NCBI GenBank assembly: GCA_027063305.1
Contig: JAMORY010000007.1
Coordinates: 1-64,000 of the forward strand
Length of the DNA stretch: 64,000 bases
Reading direction: 5' to 3'
Origin: Sulfurovum sp.
Lineage (GTDB): Bacteria > Campylobacterota > Campylobacteria > Campylobacterales > Sulfurovaceae
Within the stretch, counting starts at the first letter, position 1; each line of letters opens with the position of its first letter. The notes beneath the pieces were generated by a model. It ran no database searches. It saw only the letters and a program-made list of their open reading frames with translations, and was not told where the DNA came from. The translations under genes were made by a program, and so were the position numbers. Shown piece after piece: positions 30,296-40,700 of this stretch.

Positions 30296-31771
30296 GTGTA
30301 TAAAATAGTATTTTTAATGGGTATATTATATGCAACTGTACTTTATGCACAGTTACAATATCCAACAGTCAAAGAGAGGGCAGGCATCTATCAAAACGAT
30401 CATGCAGATTTAAAGATCATGTCCAATGGTAGTGTGATATTGGAATATGCAGATGAATCATGTATGGGAAACTTTGAAGGTCTTGTGATCGATAAAGACC
30501 GTCAGGTTTTATATATTGAATCTTCTCAGTACGATAAAGATGGTAGTGGGTGCTATATACAAATTAAAGGAAGAGGTACAAATATAGAGGTTACAGAGTC
30601 AGAATGTAACTATTACCATGGAGAAAATTGCAGTTTTAGCGGGATGTACCGTAAACAAAATACAGAAAATAAGAAAAGTATAAAATCTTCTTCTGTTACA
30701 TGGCAAAGTTTGGGGATAGGTGTTGAAAACCCTGGAGAGATTAATGATTGGGTTTACTTTGGAATCAAGACACCTCAAGAGGCTGCCGCTTGGATTAAGG
30801 CATTAAAGCCGCTTGGAGGTATTTCATATTCAGGTGCGGCACGACTTTGGAAACAAAAGGGGTATGATGTTTCGGAGACTGCATTGTGGATATTACAAGG
30901 AGTAAAAAACCCGGATAGAGCTGACTATTGGAAAAGAGTAGGTGTAATGAGTCCTGAAATTTATCGTGCTTGGAGGCAATTATTATTAGATGATATAGAA
31001 GCTTGGATACATGTTGGTATTAAAAGTCCAAAACAAGCACAAACGTGGGTTAATGTTGGTATTACAAGTGCCAATATATTGGGTTCTTGGCTTGATGCTG
31101 GTGTGAAAGATCCAAAAGATTTTATTGCATATCAAACCATTGGAGTTAAAGATTACCATGTATTAAAAGAGTGGCATAGAATAGGAGTGGATTCAGCTAA
31201 TAAGATACAGGCATGGAAAAATGTAGGTATTCAGACGCCACAAGAAGCATATCGTTGGATTGAAAATGGGGCACAGTCTCCGGAAGAAATAAAACAGTGG
31301 AAAGATACCTTGGGTATAGTAAACACACAAGAGTATAAAAAGTGGAAACAAAGTGTCGGTTCAATCGGAAGTGCCAAAGAGTGGAAGGATGCGGGTTACC
31401 AAGTTGATGAAGTTGTTTCTCAAGTTGTTTCTGGAAACAAAACACCTTCAGATGTTATGAAATCACGTTTTATGAATATCTTTTGGCTATTGGTATTGGG
31501 CGGTATCGGTGTATGGGTCTATAGAGCACTTGAACTAAAATGCCCTAAATGTAAGAGTAAAGACTATGTTGAAATTGACAGACAAGAGACTTTTAAGGGC
31601 TTTCAGCAATACCGAAAAAAGGGGGATAACTACAAAAAGACAAATGGCTTAAGTCAAACACGAGGCAGATTTGAAAAAGTAGAAGAGGTCATTGATGTAA
31701 AAACAACTTATCGATGTAATGAATGTGGTCATGTTTTTATTAAAAAACATACAGAGACATATGATGTGTAA
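30296..31771 (+). CDS. Secreted/membrane 14-aa W-repeat protein with TM and C-terminal zinc ribbon
   Basis: Signal peptide; repeats WVNVGITSANILGS/WLDAGVKDPKDFIA/WHRIGVDSANKIQA/WKNVGIQTPQEAYR; TM FWLLVLGGIGVWVY; CPKCKSK...CNECGH. Confidence 0.7.
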   Translation: MYKIVFLMGILYATVLYAQLQYPTVKERAGIYQNDHADLKIMSNGSVILEYADESCMGNFEGLVIDKDRQVLYIESSQYDKDGSGCYIQIKGRGTNIEVTESECNYYHGENCSFSGMYRKQNTENKKSIKSSSVTWQSLGIGVENPGEINDWVYFGIKTPQEAAAWIKALKPLGGISYSGAARLWKQKGYDVSETALWILQGVKNPDRADYWKRVGVMSPEIYRAWRQLLLDDIEAWIHVGIKSPKQAQTWVNVGITSANILGSWLDAGVKDPKDFIAYQTIGVKDYHVLKEWHRIGVDSANKIQAWKNVGIQTPQEAYRWIENGAQSPEEIKQWKDTLGIVNTQEYKKWKQSVGSIGSAKEWKDAGYQVDEVVSQVVSGNKTPSDVMKSRFMNIFWLLVLGGIGVWVYRALELKCPKCKSKDYVEIDRQETFKGFQQYRKKGDNYKKTNGLSQTRGRFEKVEEVIDVKTTYRCNECGHVFIKKHTETYDV

Positions 31772-31792
31772 AAAAATAAAAGGAGAGAATGA

Positions 31793-34108
31793 ATGGCAAA
31801 TTTAGGATTGACTGATAAACCGGTAGGATCATTAGCAGAGGAGTCTTTGGGTGTTAAGGATTATATGGAGGCTTTGAGTAATTTTATAGAGACTTGTGAA
31901 ACGCCTATGACCATAGCCATTCAAGCAGACTGGGGTGCGGGTAAAACCAGTATGATGAATCTGGTGAAGGAGAGGCTTTCGGAAAAGAATAAAAAGATTG
32001 AAACCATATGGTTCAATACCTGGCAGTTTTCACAATTTGATATGGGTGATGACCTGCCTATCTCATTATTGAGTCAGTTTGTAAAAAGATTGGGTGGAGA
32101 AGATTCAGGAGAAGTTGTTAAAAAGTTAGCAGGGCTAACAAAAAAAGCCGGAGGGATGTTAGCAAAAGTAGCACTTGGTAGTGCAGCTGGTGAATTGATT
32201 GAGGGTGGTGGTAAGGTTGTTGATTCTCTTTTTGATAACAACCTTGATGTTTCTGAGCAGATTGTTAAACTAAAACAGGATATAGAGTCTATCGTAGAGC
32301 GGAAGATAGATAAGGATGGAAATGATAGAGTGGTCGTTTTCATTGATGATCTTGATAGGTTGGTACCGGAAAAAGCAGTAGAGCTCTTGGAAGTTATGAA
32401 ACTCTTTTTAGATATTCCACGTTGTGTATTTGTGTTGGCTGTTGATTACAATGTTGTTATTAAAGGGCTTGAGAAGAAGTTTGGTTCAAGTGTGGATGAT
32501 TTGAAGGGTAAAAGCTTTTTTGACAAAATTATTCAACTACCGTTTAATTTGCCTGTAGCACAATATGATGTAAGTAAGTATTTTAAAGAGTTATTGCATG
32601 GTAAGTTTGAATATAAAGAAGATGATATTGAGACTTTTGTTCGTCTTGCCAATAACTCAGTAGGGTTTAATCCGAGAAGTATGAAGCGTCTTTTCAACTC
32701 TTTGCAACTTCTAAAAATGGTAGCCAGCTCCAAAAAGATCTTGGATGCAGACAGTGTAGCAACTGCTGAAGAGAAGCAACGGATACTGTTTGCCATCTTA
32801 TGTTTGCAAACAGCCTACGAGTCGATGTATCGTTTTATGCTCAAACATAAATCCAAAATAGACCAGTCATTTTTTGATATGTTTCAAGATCTTGAAACAC
32901 TCAAAGAGAGTGAGTACTATGCGGAAGTAAAAAAAGAATTGGGTATTCAGGATGATGAAGATGATAAGCTTTTGCGTTTTATTGAATTTCTTAATACTTT
33001 CTATGAAGCAATCCAACTTGATTCGGATGAGAGTGAAGATGCTGATGAAAATCTCTCCGACAAAGAGCTTGAAAATCTAATGCGTTTTCTCTCTTTTTCT
33101 TCAATCACTACAAGTAATACACAAGGTATCGATGCTTCAACAGGGACTTTTCAATTTAAATCTATTGCTCAACCGTTCATGAAAGATGTATTGATACCTA
33201 AATTTCAAGATCGTCTTGAGGTAATGGGAAGTGAGTTAAAAATTCGTTCAAATAATAATGCAGGAGATATATATTTTACTTTCAAGCAGGGGAGTATGGA
33301 TTTTGACTGTGTTGTTTGGAGAGATGCAAAAAACATTACTTTTGCACTCAACCATAATACAGGTAATAAAAAAACGGTAAAACATTGGGCTGAAAAGTTT
33401 ATGGCAGAAGTTTATCCAGATATGACATATAATGGACGGAGTAAATATGGTTATCTTGAATTTACAGCATACCAGTTTACAGATAAGGAAATGATGCAAG
33501 GGGAAGAAGCAAAGATGGAGGTCTATAAGCAGATTGCTTTAAAAAGCTTTGAAGAGATTATTCCCAAACTAAGTATCCATTATGAGGAAATGAAACCTAT
33601 TGTAGATCAAACAAAAGGGTTTGTTGAAAAGCTTGTTTTTGAGATACGACAAAATTTTAGTGTAGAGGACGGATGGCATGTAGATTTAGGTGATAGTTTA
33701 AGTTTAAATATGCAAGAACCAATCAATATATCTCATCTTGATTGGAAAGATGATACTTTTTCTATTAGTCTTGAGTCGGGTAAATCATTGTTTAGAAATA
33801 TTTATCTTGGAATTAGAAAAAAGAATGCAGGGTTTAAGTTTGATGAAACCCTTTCTAAAAATATACAAATGTTGCTTCAAGAAAAATTTAATGGTGGAAG
33901 AACTTCTCCTTGGTGGATATTTTGTCAAGATTTGACAGAATATAGGGATACAGTTATAGGTGAACCGTATTATCAGAAAACGGGAGAATATGCTTATCAA
34001 GATAAAGCAAGTGAGAATGAGGCTATTTCGCATATTATGAAACATTTGCTTGTTATTAAAGAGCAAAAAGAACAATTGACCAAATTGGCGAATGCAAAAT
34101 TATCGTAA
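31793..34108 (+). CDS. KAP family P-loop NTPase
   Basis: Walker A ADWGAGKTSMMN, Walker B VVVFIDDLDRLVPEKAVELLEVMKLFLDIPRCVFVLAVD. Confidence 0.88.
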   Translation: MANLGLTDKPVGSLAEESLGVKDYMEALSNFIETCETPMTIAIQADWGAGKTSMMNLVKERLSEKNKKIETIWFNTWQFSQFDMGDDLPISLLSQFVKRLGGEDSGEVVKKLAGLTKKAGGMLAKVALGSAAGELIEGGGKVVDSLFDNNLDVSEQIVKLKQDIESIVERKIDKDGNDRVVVFIDDLDRLVPEKAVELLEVMKLFLDIPRCVFVLAVDYNVVIKGLEKKFGSSVDDLKGKSFFDKIIQLPFNLPVAQYDVSKYFKELLHGKFEYKEDDIETFVRLANNSVGFNPRSMKRLFNSLQLLKMVASSKKILDADSVATAEEKQRILFAILCLQTAYESMYRFMLKHKSKIDQSFFDMFQDLETLKESEYYAEVKKELGIQDDEDDKLLRFIEFLNTFYEAIQLDSDESEDADENLSDKELENLMRFLSFSSITTSNTQGIDASTGTFQFKSIAQPFMKDVLIPKFQDRLEVMGSELKIRSNNNAGDIYFTFKQGSMDFDCVVWRDAKNITFALNHNTGNKKTVKHWAEKFMAEVYPDMTYNGRSKYGYLEFTAYQFTDKEMMQGEEAKMEVYKQIALKSFEEIIPKLSIHYEEMKPIVDQTKGFVEKLVFEIRQNFSVEDGWHVDLGDSLSLNMQEPINISHLDWKDDTFSISLESGKSLFRNIYLGIRKKNAGFKFDETLSKNIQMLLQEKFNGGRTSPWWIFCQDLTEYRDTVIGEPYYQKTGEYAYQDKASENEAISHIMKHLLVIKEQKEQLTKLANAKLS

Positions 34109-35348
34109 CTTATTGTCCTTAAGTCATATCATAAGGCAAAAATATCAGTATATTGAGCAGGCAACCGGTTATAATTTCAATATTTTCTCTATATTAGATA
34201 GAGAGCGGTATGAGGTAACAACACATTCGTATTTTTTGTATGAATTGTTGAATCCTCACGGTAGTCATGGACAAGGTGATCGATTCTTGCAACGATTTTT
34301 AGTAGAGATTCTTTTGTTACAAGAGTATGGTGACCTTATGATGGCAAAAGTTGAGCGAGAATCTTTGACCTCTCAGTCAAGACGGATCGATTTTGTAATT
34401 GAGACTGAACAGACTATCGTTGGCATTGAGATGAAAATAGATGCTGATGATCAGAAGAATCAATTGGCTGATTATTATAAAGAGTTACAGCATAGAACAA
34501 ACGGAAAGAAAAGTGTCAAACTTTATTATTTAACCCTTGATGGGAAAGATGCCTCTTCTTATAGTTTAGGATCTTTGGATGCAGATATCGTAGAAAACAT
34601 CTCATTTGAGAAAGAGGTATTTGACTGGATAAAGCTTTGTATGGAAACTTCTGTTGATATTCCTATCGTTCGAGAAGCGTTAAAACAGTATTTGATTTTG
34701 ATTGAGAACCTTACAGGGAAAAAGGAAAATATGGTGGAAGAATTGAGTGAGTTGCTGCTTCAGGGAAACAATCTTACTGATGCAATTGCACTTGAGAAAG
34801 CAATAGAGAAAGCAAAAGTAAAGATCCAGAAACAATTTTGGCTGAAATTACAGGAAGAACTTAATGAAACATTTGAGTTTGTTAATTTTGATTTTGGCAA
34901 AGTTGATTTTGATACAAAAGTAAATAAATATTATGAGCTTTCTAATAGATATAGATATTATGGTCTTAAAATAGATCTTTTTGAAAAAGATGGATATGTG
35001 ATAAGTTACTACATTGAACTACATAATAAACCATATCATGGATTGACAGTTGCTAAAAAAGAGGTAAATGGTCGACTAAAAAGGGATGAGTATGCCAATA
35101 TAGATAGTTTTTTAGAAATAAAAGAAAAAGTGATTGAAAATAAACTGTTTTCTCAAGGAAGTGCCTGGTGGATAGGATGGAAATATTTTGATTGTCCTAA
35201 TGAAGTAGATTTTTATCATTTTAATGTAGAGGCTCAGAAATTGGTAGATGAAAAAACCTTGGAGCAATATGTGGAGTGTCTTGCCAGTGAAATGGAAAAT
35301 ATTATGGATATGACTATTGAGACAATAAATGTCTGGAAGAATAGGTAA
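34092..35348 (+). CDS. PD-(D/E)XK nuclease superfamily protein
   Basis: EVTTHSYFLYELLNPHGSHGQGDRFLQRFL and SRRIDFVIETEQTIVGIEMKIDADDQKNQLADYY. Confidence 0.75.
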   Translation: MQNYRNLLSLSHIIRQKYQYIEQATGYNFNIFSILDRERYEVTTHSYFLYELLNPHGSHGQGDRFLQRFLVEILLLQEYGDLMMAKVERESLTSQSRRIDFVIETEQTIVGIEMKIDADDQKNQLADYYKELQHRTNGKKSVKLYYLTLDGKDASSYSLGSLDADIVENISFEKEVFDWIKLCMETSVDIPIVREALKQYLILIENLTGKKENMVEELSELLLQGNNLTDAIALEKAIEKAKVKIQKQFWLKLQEELNETFEFVNFDFGKVDFDTKVNKYYELSNRYRYYGLKIDLFEKDGYVISYYIELHNKPYHGLTVAKKEVNGRLKRDEYANIDSFLEIKEKVIENKLFSQGSAWWIGWKYFDCPNEVDFYHFNVEAQKLVDEKTLEQYVECLASEMENIMDMTIETINVWKNR

Positions 35349-35384
35349 ACTGTAAAAAATTTAAATAAAGTAAAGGAGTGAATA

Positions 35385-35579
35385 ATGGCACAGATAAAAT
35401 GTCCAGCATGTGGAGCAAAAGGTGGTTATCAGATATGGCATTGTCCAGATTGTGGAGATACAAGATGTTCAAAACATGGTTGTAAAGGAACAATGGGGAA
35501 AGGATTACCTGCTTCCGGAAATTATCACCAGTCAGGCTGCCGTATCTGTAAAAGTAAAAATGTAAAACGGATTAATTAG
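35385..35579 (+). CDS. Small multi-cysteine zinc ribbon protein
   Basis: 64 aa; CPACGAKGGYQIWHCPDCGDTRCSKHGC...CRICKSKN. Confidence 0.65.
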   Translation: MAQIKCPACGAKGGYQIWHCPDCGDTRCSKHGCKGTMGKGLPASGNYHQSGCRICKSKNVKRIN

Positions 35580-37067
35580 ATGTTTCTCTCCAAATCCCAA
35601 TACCTCCGAGGATTACAATGCCACAAATCTCTCTGGCTTTACAAAAATAGACCAGAACTCAGAGAGAAACCCGATACACAAACAGAATCACTTTTTGAAA
35701 CAGGATACCAGGTAGGTGATCTGGCAAAAGGGCTTTTCCCCTGTGGTGTTGAGGTTATGTTTGACCCTGATGATTTCAATGGAATGATAGAAAAGACCAA
35801 AGCGCTCATCGCCAATGGCACAGAAGTCATCTATGAGGCTGCCTTTAGTGAAAACGGTATCTTTGCTATGGCGGACATTTTGGTCAAGAATGGGGATGCC
35901 TGGGATATGTACGAGGTGAAGGCCTCTACAAAGGTGAAAGGGTACCAGGTCGAAGATGCTGCCATTCAGTGGTATGCGCTGGACAGTGCGATCAAGCTCA
36001 ACCGTGCTTACATTGTGCATATCAACAACCAATATGTGCGACAGGGTACGCTGGACATCGATGCGCTGTTCACCATTGCTGACATTACCGAAGAGGTACA
36101 GGTTAAACAGGATGCCATAGAGCATAATTTAGCAGAAATGAAACAGATTCTTGAAGGAGAGATGCCCGACATCGACATAGGCGGACACTGTGATGACCCT
36201 TTTGGTTGTGACTTTAAAGCACACTGTTGGAAGCACATTCCAAACCCTTCAGTCTTTAACCTCTACTGGATGGGGTGGGCGAAGAAGTTTGAGATGTATT
36301 ATAAGGGTATGTTGAGCTATGCGGATATTCCTGATGATTTTAGCTTAAATGCTACTCAGAAACTTCAAGTGCAAACAGCTAAAACCTTAGAACCTCATAT
36401 TGACAAAGAGGTCATCAAAGCGTTTCTTGGTACGATTAAATTCCCTATCAACTTCTTTGACTTTGAAACATTCCAAAATGCCATTCCACGGTTTGACGAT
36501 CAGAGACCTTATCAGCAGATTCCGTTTCAGTATTCGTTGCACATCGTGTATGAAGATGGTACAGTTGAGCATAAAGAGTTTTTAGGGGACGAGAATAATG
36601 ATCCGCGTCCTGCACTCATAGAGCAGATGCTTGAAGATATTACTGATGAAGGCAGTATTGTCGCCTATAACCAGTCGTTTGAAATGAGCCGTATGAAAGA
36701 GTTGGCACAATTTAACGAAGATCGGAAAGAGGAGCTATTGGCACTCAATGAGCGTTTTGTTGATCTCATCGTACCCTTTAGAGGAAGAGGATACTACCAC
36801 CCAGACTTCAATGGTAGTTTTTCCATAAAGTCCGTACTACCTGCGCTTTTCCCAAATGACCCTGAACTTGACTACAAAAAACTCGGCAGTGTACAAAATG
36901 GTGGGGATGCTATGGATACCTTTGCTAACTTACATCTACTCAAAGACAAAAGCAAACGAGATGAGATACGAAAAGATCTGTTAGCGTATTGTCGTCTTGA
37001 TACGCTGGCTATGGTGAGGATATGGGAGCAGTTGAATATGTTGGTAGATGGTTCGGTTGATAAATAG
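35580..37067 (+). CDS. DUF2779 family protein (Cas4-like plus DEDD exonuclease-like)
   Basis: LSKSQYLRGLQCHKSLWLYKNRPEL, DMYEVKASTKVKGYQVEDAAIQWY, NFFDFETFQNAIPRFDDQRPYQQIPFQYSLH. Confidence 0.85.
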   Translation: MFLSKSQYLRGLQCHKSLWLYKNRPELREKPDTQTESLFETGYQVGDLAKGLFPCGVEVMFDPDDFNGMIEKTKALIANGTEVIYEAAFSENGIFAMADILVKNGDAWDMYEVKASTKVKGYQVEDAAIQWYALDSAIKLNRAYIVHINNQYVRQGTLDIDALFTIADITEEVQVKQDAIEHNLAEMKQILEGEMPDIDIGGHCDDPFGCDFKAHCWKHIPNPSVFNLYWMGWAKKFEMYYKGMLSYADIPDDFSLNATQKLQVQTAKTLEPHIDKEVIKAFLGTIKFPINFFDFETFQNAIPRFDDQRPYQQIPFQYSLHIVYEDGTVEHKEFLGDENNDPRPALIEQMLEDITDEGSIVAYNQSFEMSRMKELAQFNEDRKEELLALNERFVDLIVPFRGRGYYHPDFNGSFSIKSVLPALFPNDPELDYKKLGSVQNGGDAMDTFANLHLLKDKSKRDEIRKDLLAYCRLDTLAMVRIWEQLNMLVDGSVDK

Positions 37068-37132
37068 ACTGTAATATCATTGACAATAAATAGCATTTAT
37101 GTATATAATACCAATATACAAAGGGTAAATAG

Positions 37133-37438
37133 ATGGAATTTGATTGTCTTTCATTGGAGAGTGTTGTCGGGTTTGACTGGGATGAAGGAAACCTGTATAA
37201 AAATGAGAAAAAGCATGGCTTGAAATGGCAGGAGATTGAAGAAGTGTTCTTCAATCAGCCGTTGTTATTACTTGAAGATGCAAAACATTCTGAATATGAA
37301 CAGCGATGTATCGCTTATGGAAAGAGTGATAAAGGTAAAAAAATAACAGTCATTTTCACAAAGAGAAATAATCTGATAAGAGTAATCAGTGCAAGAGCTA
37401 TGAGTAGAAGAGAAAGGATAACCTATGAAAAAGTTTAA
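37133..37438 (+). CDS. brnT: BrnT family toxin
   Basis: VGFDWDEGNLYKNEKKHGLKWQEIEEVF...RVISARAMSRRER. Confidence 0.92.
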   Translation: MEFDCLSLESVVGFDWDEGNLYKNEKKHGLKWQEIEEVFFNQPLLLLEDAKHSEYEQRCIAYGKSDKGKKITVIFTKRNNLIRVISARAMSRRERITYEKV

Positions 37439-37691
37439 AGAGATTCCAAAGTTTAAAAGTGAACAAGAAGAGAGGCTATTTTGGGAAACCCATGATACGG
37501 CGGATTATTTTGACCTGTCAAAAGCCAAAAGAGTTACCTTCCCAAACCTCAAAAAAAGTACCAAAACCATATCGCTGAGACTCCCTGTAGATATGCTTGA
37601 CAACCTGAAAGTCAAAGCCAATGCAATGGATGTGCCGTATCAGTCGCTTATTAAGATGATATTGCAAAAGGAGTTGTCGGCAAATAGTTAG
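37425..37691 (+). CDS. brnA: BrnA family antitoxin
   Basis: Downstream overlap with brnT; LSKAKRVTFPNLKKSTKTISLRLPVDMLDNLKVKA. Confidence 0.88.
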   Translation: MKKFKEIPKFKSEQEERLFWETHDTADYFDLSKAKRVTFPNLKKSTKTISLRLPVDMLDNLKVKANAMDVPYQSLIKMILQKELSANS

Positions 37692-37768
37692 ATTCGCTTC
37701 AATTCCCTTTTACCAACTCTCTGCTATATTAGACTCTATTTACAAGACTAACAATAAGAGGTCGACTG

Positions 37769-40700
37769 ATGTCAGAAGAACCACAACGTACGCCGCAATT
37801 TACCCACCTTCATTTACATACCGAATACTCCCTGCTTGACGGTGCAAACAAGATCAAAGCGCTTGCCAAGAAGGTCAAAGCACTTGGTATGACCTCTGTG
37901 GCGATGACCGATCATGGGAATATGTTCGGTACCATTGACTTTTACAATACCATGCGGAAAGAAGGCATCAAGCCTATCATCGGGATGGAAGCGTATGTAC
38001 ACAATCAGGAGGATATAGGTGACAAGTCCGTGCGTCAGCGGTTCCACCTCTGTTTGTATGCCAAGAACGAGACAGGCTACAAAAACCTGATGTATCTGAG
38101 TTCACAGGCTTACATTAACGGGTTCTACTACTATCCGCGTATCAACTGGAACACGCTTAAAGAGCATGCCGAAGGGCTTGTCTGTTCTTCTGCCTGTCTG
38201 CAGGGGGAGGTGAACTGGCATATGAACCTCTCCGAGCGTAACCTCAAGTTCGGAGCGAAAGGGTACGAAGAGGCAAAACGTATCGCACTTAAGTACAAAG
38301 AGGTTTTTGGCGATGATTTCTACCTTGAGATCATGCGTCACGGGATCGGTGACCAGCACCGTATTGACAAGCAGATCATTCAGCTCTCTCAGGAGACGGG
38401 CATCAAGATCGTAGCGACCAATGACACCCACTACACCAATCCCGAAGATGCCGATGCGCATGAGGCGTTCATGTGTATTGCGATGAATAAACTCTATGAT
38501 GATCCCAACCGTCTGCGCCACTCGGTACATGAGTTCTATGTGAAGTCACCCGAAGAGATGGCGGAGCTCTTTGCCGATATCCCCGAAGCCATAGAAGCGA
38601 CACAGGAGATAGCCGACAAGTGTAACCTTGAGATCAAGCTGGGGAACCCGACACCGCCGAACTTCAAGTTTGCAAGACAGCGGGCGGCAGATATCGGACT
38701 GGAACTGCCTGAACCTGAGAAGGAGTACTCTCTCGAGAATGACAAAGCACTCTTCATTGAAGAGTCCAGACGAGGGCTTGAACGACGTTTGAAGATTGTA
38801 GATGAATCAAAACATCAGGAGTACAGAGATCGTCTTCAGGTGGAGATAGACATCATTAACAATATGAAGTTCCCCGGCTATATGCTTATCGTATGGGACT
38901 TCGTCAAAGCGGCAAAAGATATGGGTATCCCTGTAGGACCCGGACGTGGATCGGCGGCAGGATCGCTGGTTGCCTACTCGTTGGAGATCACCGACATCGA
39001 CCCAATGCCTTACGGACTGCTCTTTGAGCGTTTCCTCAACCCCGAACGTGTCTCGATGCCCGATATCGATATGGACTTCTGTCAGGCGCGTCGTCAGGAG
39101 ATACTCGACTATGTGGTAGACAAATACGGGCGTGTCAACGTCGCGCAGATCATCACCTTCGGTAAACTCCTTGCCAAAGGGGTCATCCGTGATGTTGCAC
39201 GCGTGCTTGATATGCCGTACTCCAAAGCCGATGCGATGGCAAAGCTCATCCCTGATGAGCTGGGGATAGACCTCAAAAGCTCGTATGAGAAAGAGCCGAA
39301 GATCAAAGAATTGCTTGACCGTGACCCTCAGGCAAAGCGTACATGGGAGTACGCGCTTGCATTGGAAGGGTTGAACCGAAATGCCGGGACACATGCGGCA
39401 GGTGTGGTCATTAGCAATGAACCGCTTTGGCAGAAGACACCGCTCTTTAAACCTTCGGGGTTAGATACTTTAGCGACCCAGTATAGTGGAAAGTATGTAG
39501 AGGATGTTGACTTGATCAAGTTCGACTTCTTAGGACTCAAGACCCTAACGGTCATCGAAGAAGCGTTACAGTTGGTCGAAAAGCGTCACGGTAAACGTAT
39601 CAATTTCGTTGAGGAGAACATTGAAGACCCGAAAGTCTATGAGTATATCTCGACCGGTGATACGTTGGGGCTTTTTCAGATCGAATCGGCGGGAATGCAG
39701 GATCTGGCGAAGAAGTTAAAGCCAACAGGCTTTGAAGATGTTATTGCGATGCTTGCACTCTACCGTCCCGGACCGATGGAGTCTGGAATGCTCGATGACT
39801 TTGTCGAGCGTAAACATGGACGTGCGGAGATCACCTATATGTTCCCTGAGCTTGAGCCGATCCTCAAACCGACCTACGGGGTCATCGTCTATCAGGAACA
39901 GGTCATGCAGATCGTGCAGACCATCGGTGGCTTCTCCCTTGGCGGGGCGGACCTTGTACGGCGTGCGATGGGTAAGAAGATCAAAGAAGAGATGGACAAG
40001 CTTAAAGGGGAGTTTGCCGAAGGTGCGGCAAAAAAAGGTTTTGACAAAGCCAAAGCAGAAGAGCTCTTCGACCTGATCGTGAAGTTCGCCGGGTACGGGT
40101 TTAACAAATCCCACTCAGCCGCCTATGCAATGATCACCTTCTATACCTCATATCTGAAGTACTATTACCCCACAGAGTTCATGGCGGCGATCCTGACACT
40201 GGAGAAGAACAATACCGACAAGGTCGTTAAGTATGTCGATGAGCTCAAACGTATGGGTATCAGACTCTTACCACCAGACATCAACCGTTCAGGATTGGTA
40301 TTTGAAGCGACAAGTATCGATGGTGATGAGGTGGTCATGTTCGGTATGGGGGCGATCAAAGGTGCGGGTGATATTGCGATCAACTCCATTTTGGAAGCCA
40401 GAGGGGAGGAGCCGTTCAAGAATTTCTCCGATTTCGTATCGCGTATCGATTCAAGTAAAGTGAACAAGAAGGTGATCGAATCGCTCATTAAAGCTGGAGC
40501 ACTTGATAGCTTCGGATATAGCCGTAAAGCGATGCTTACACAGATAGAGGAGATCATCGAGGCGGCGAAGAAAGCGGGTGATGCAAAGAAGATGGCAGTA
40601 GGGTCGCTCTTTGGAGAAGGGGATGATATGACAACGGTCAAGCTTGAACTCAAAGAGATGGATGAGTTTGAGCCTATGGAGATACTGGAGATGGAGAAGG

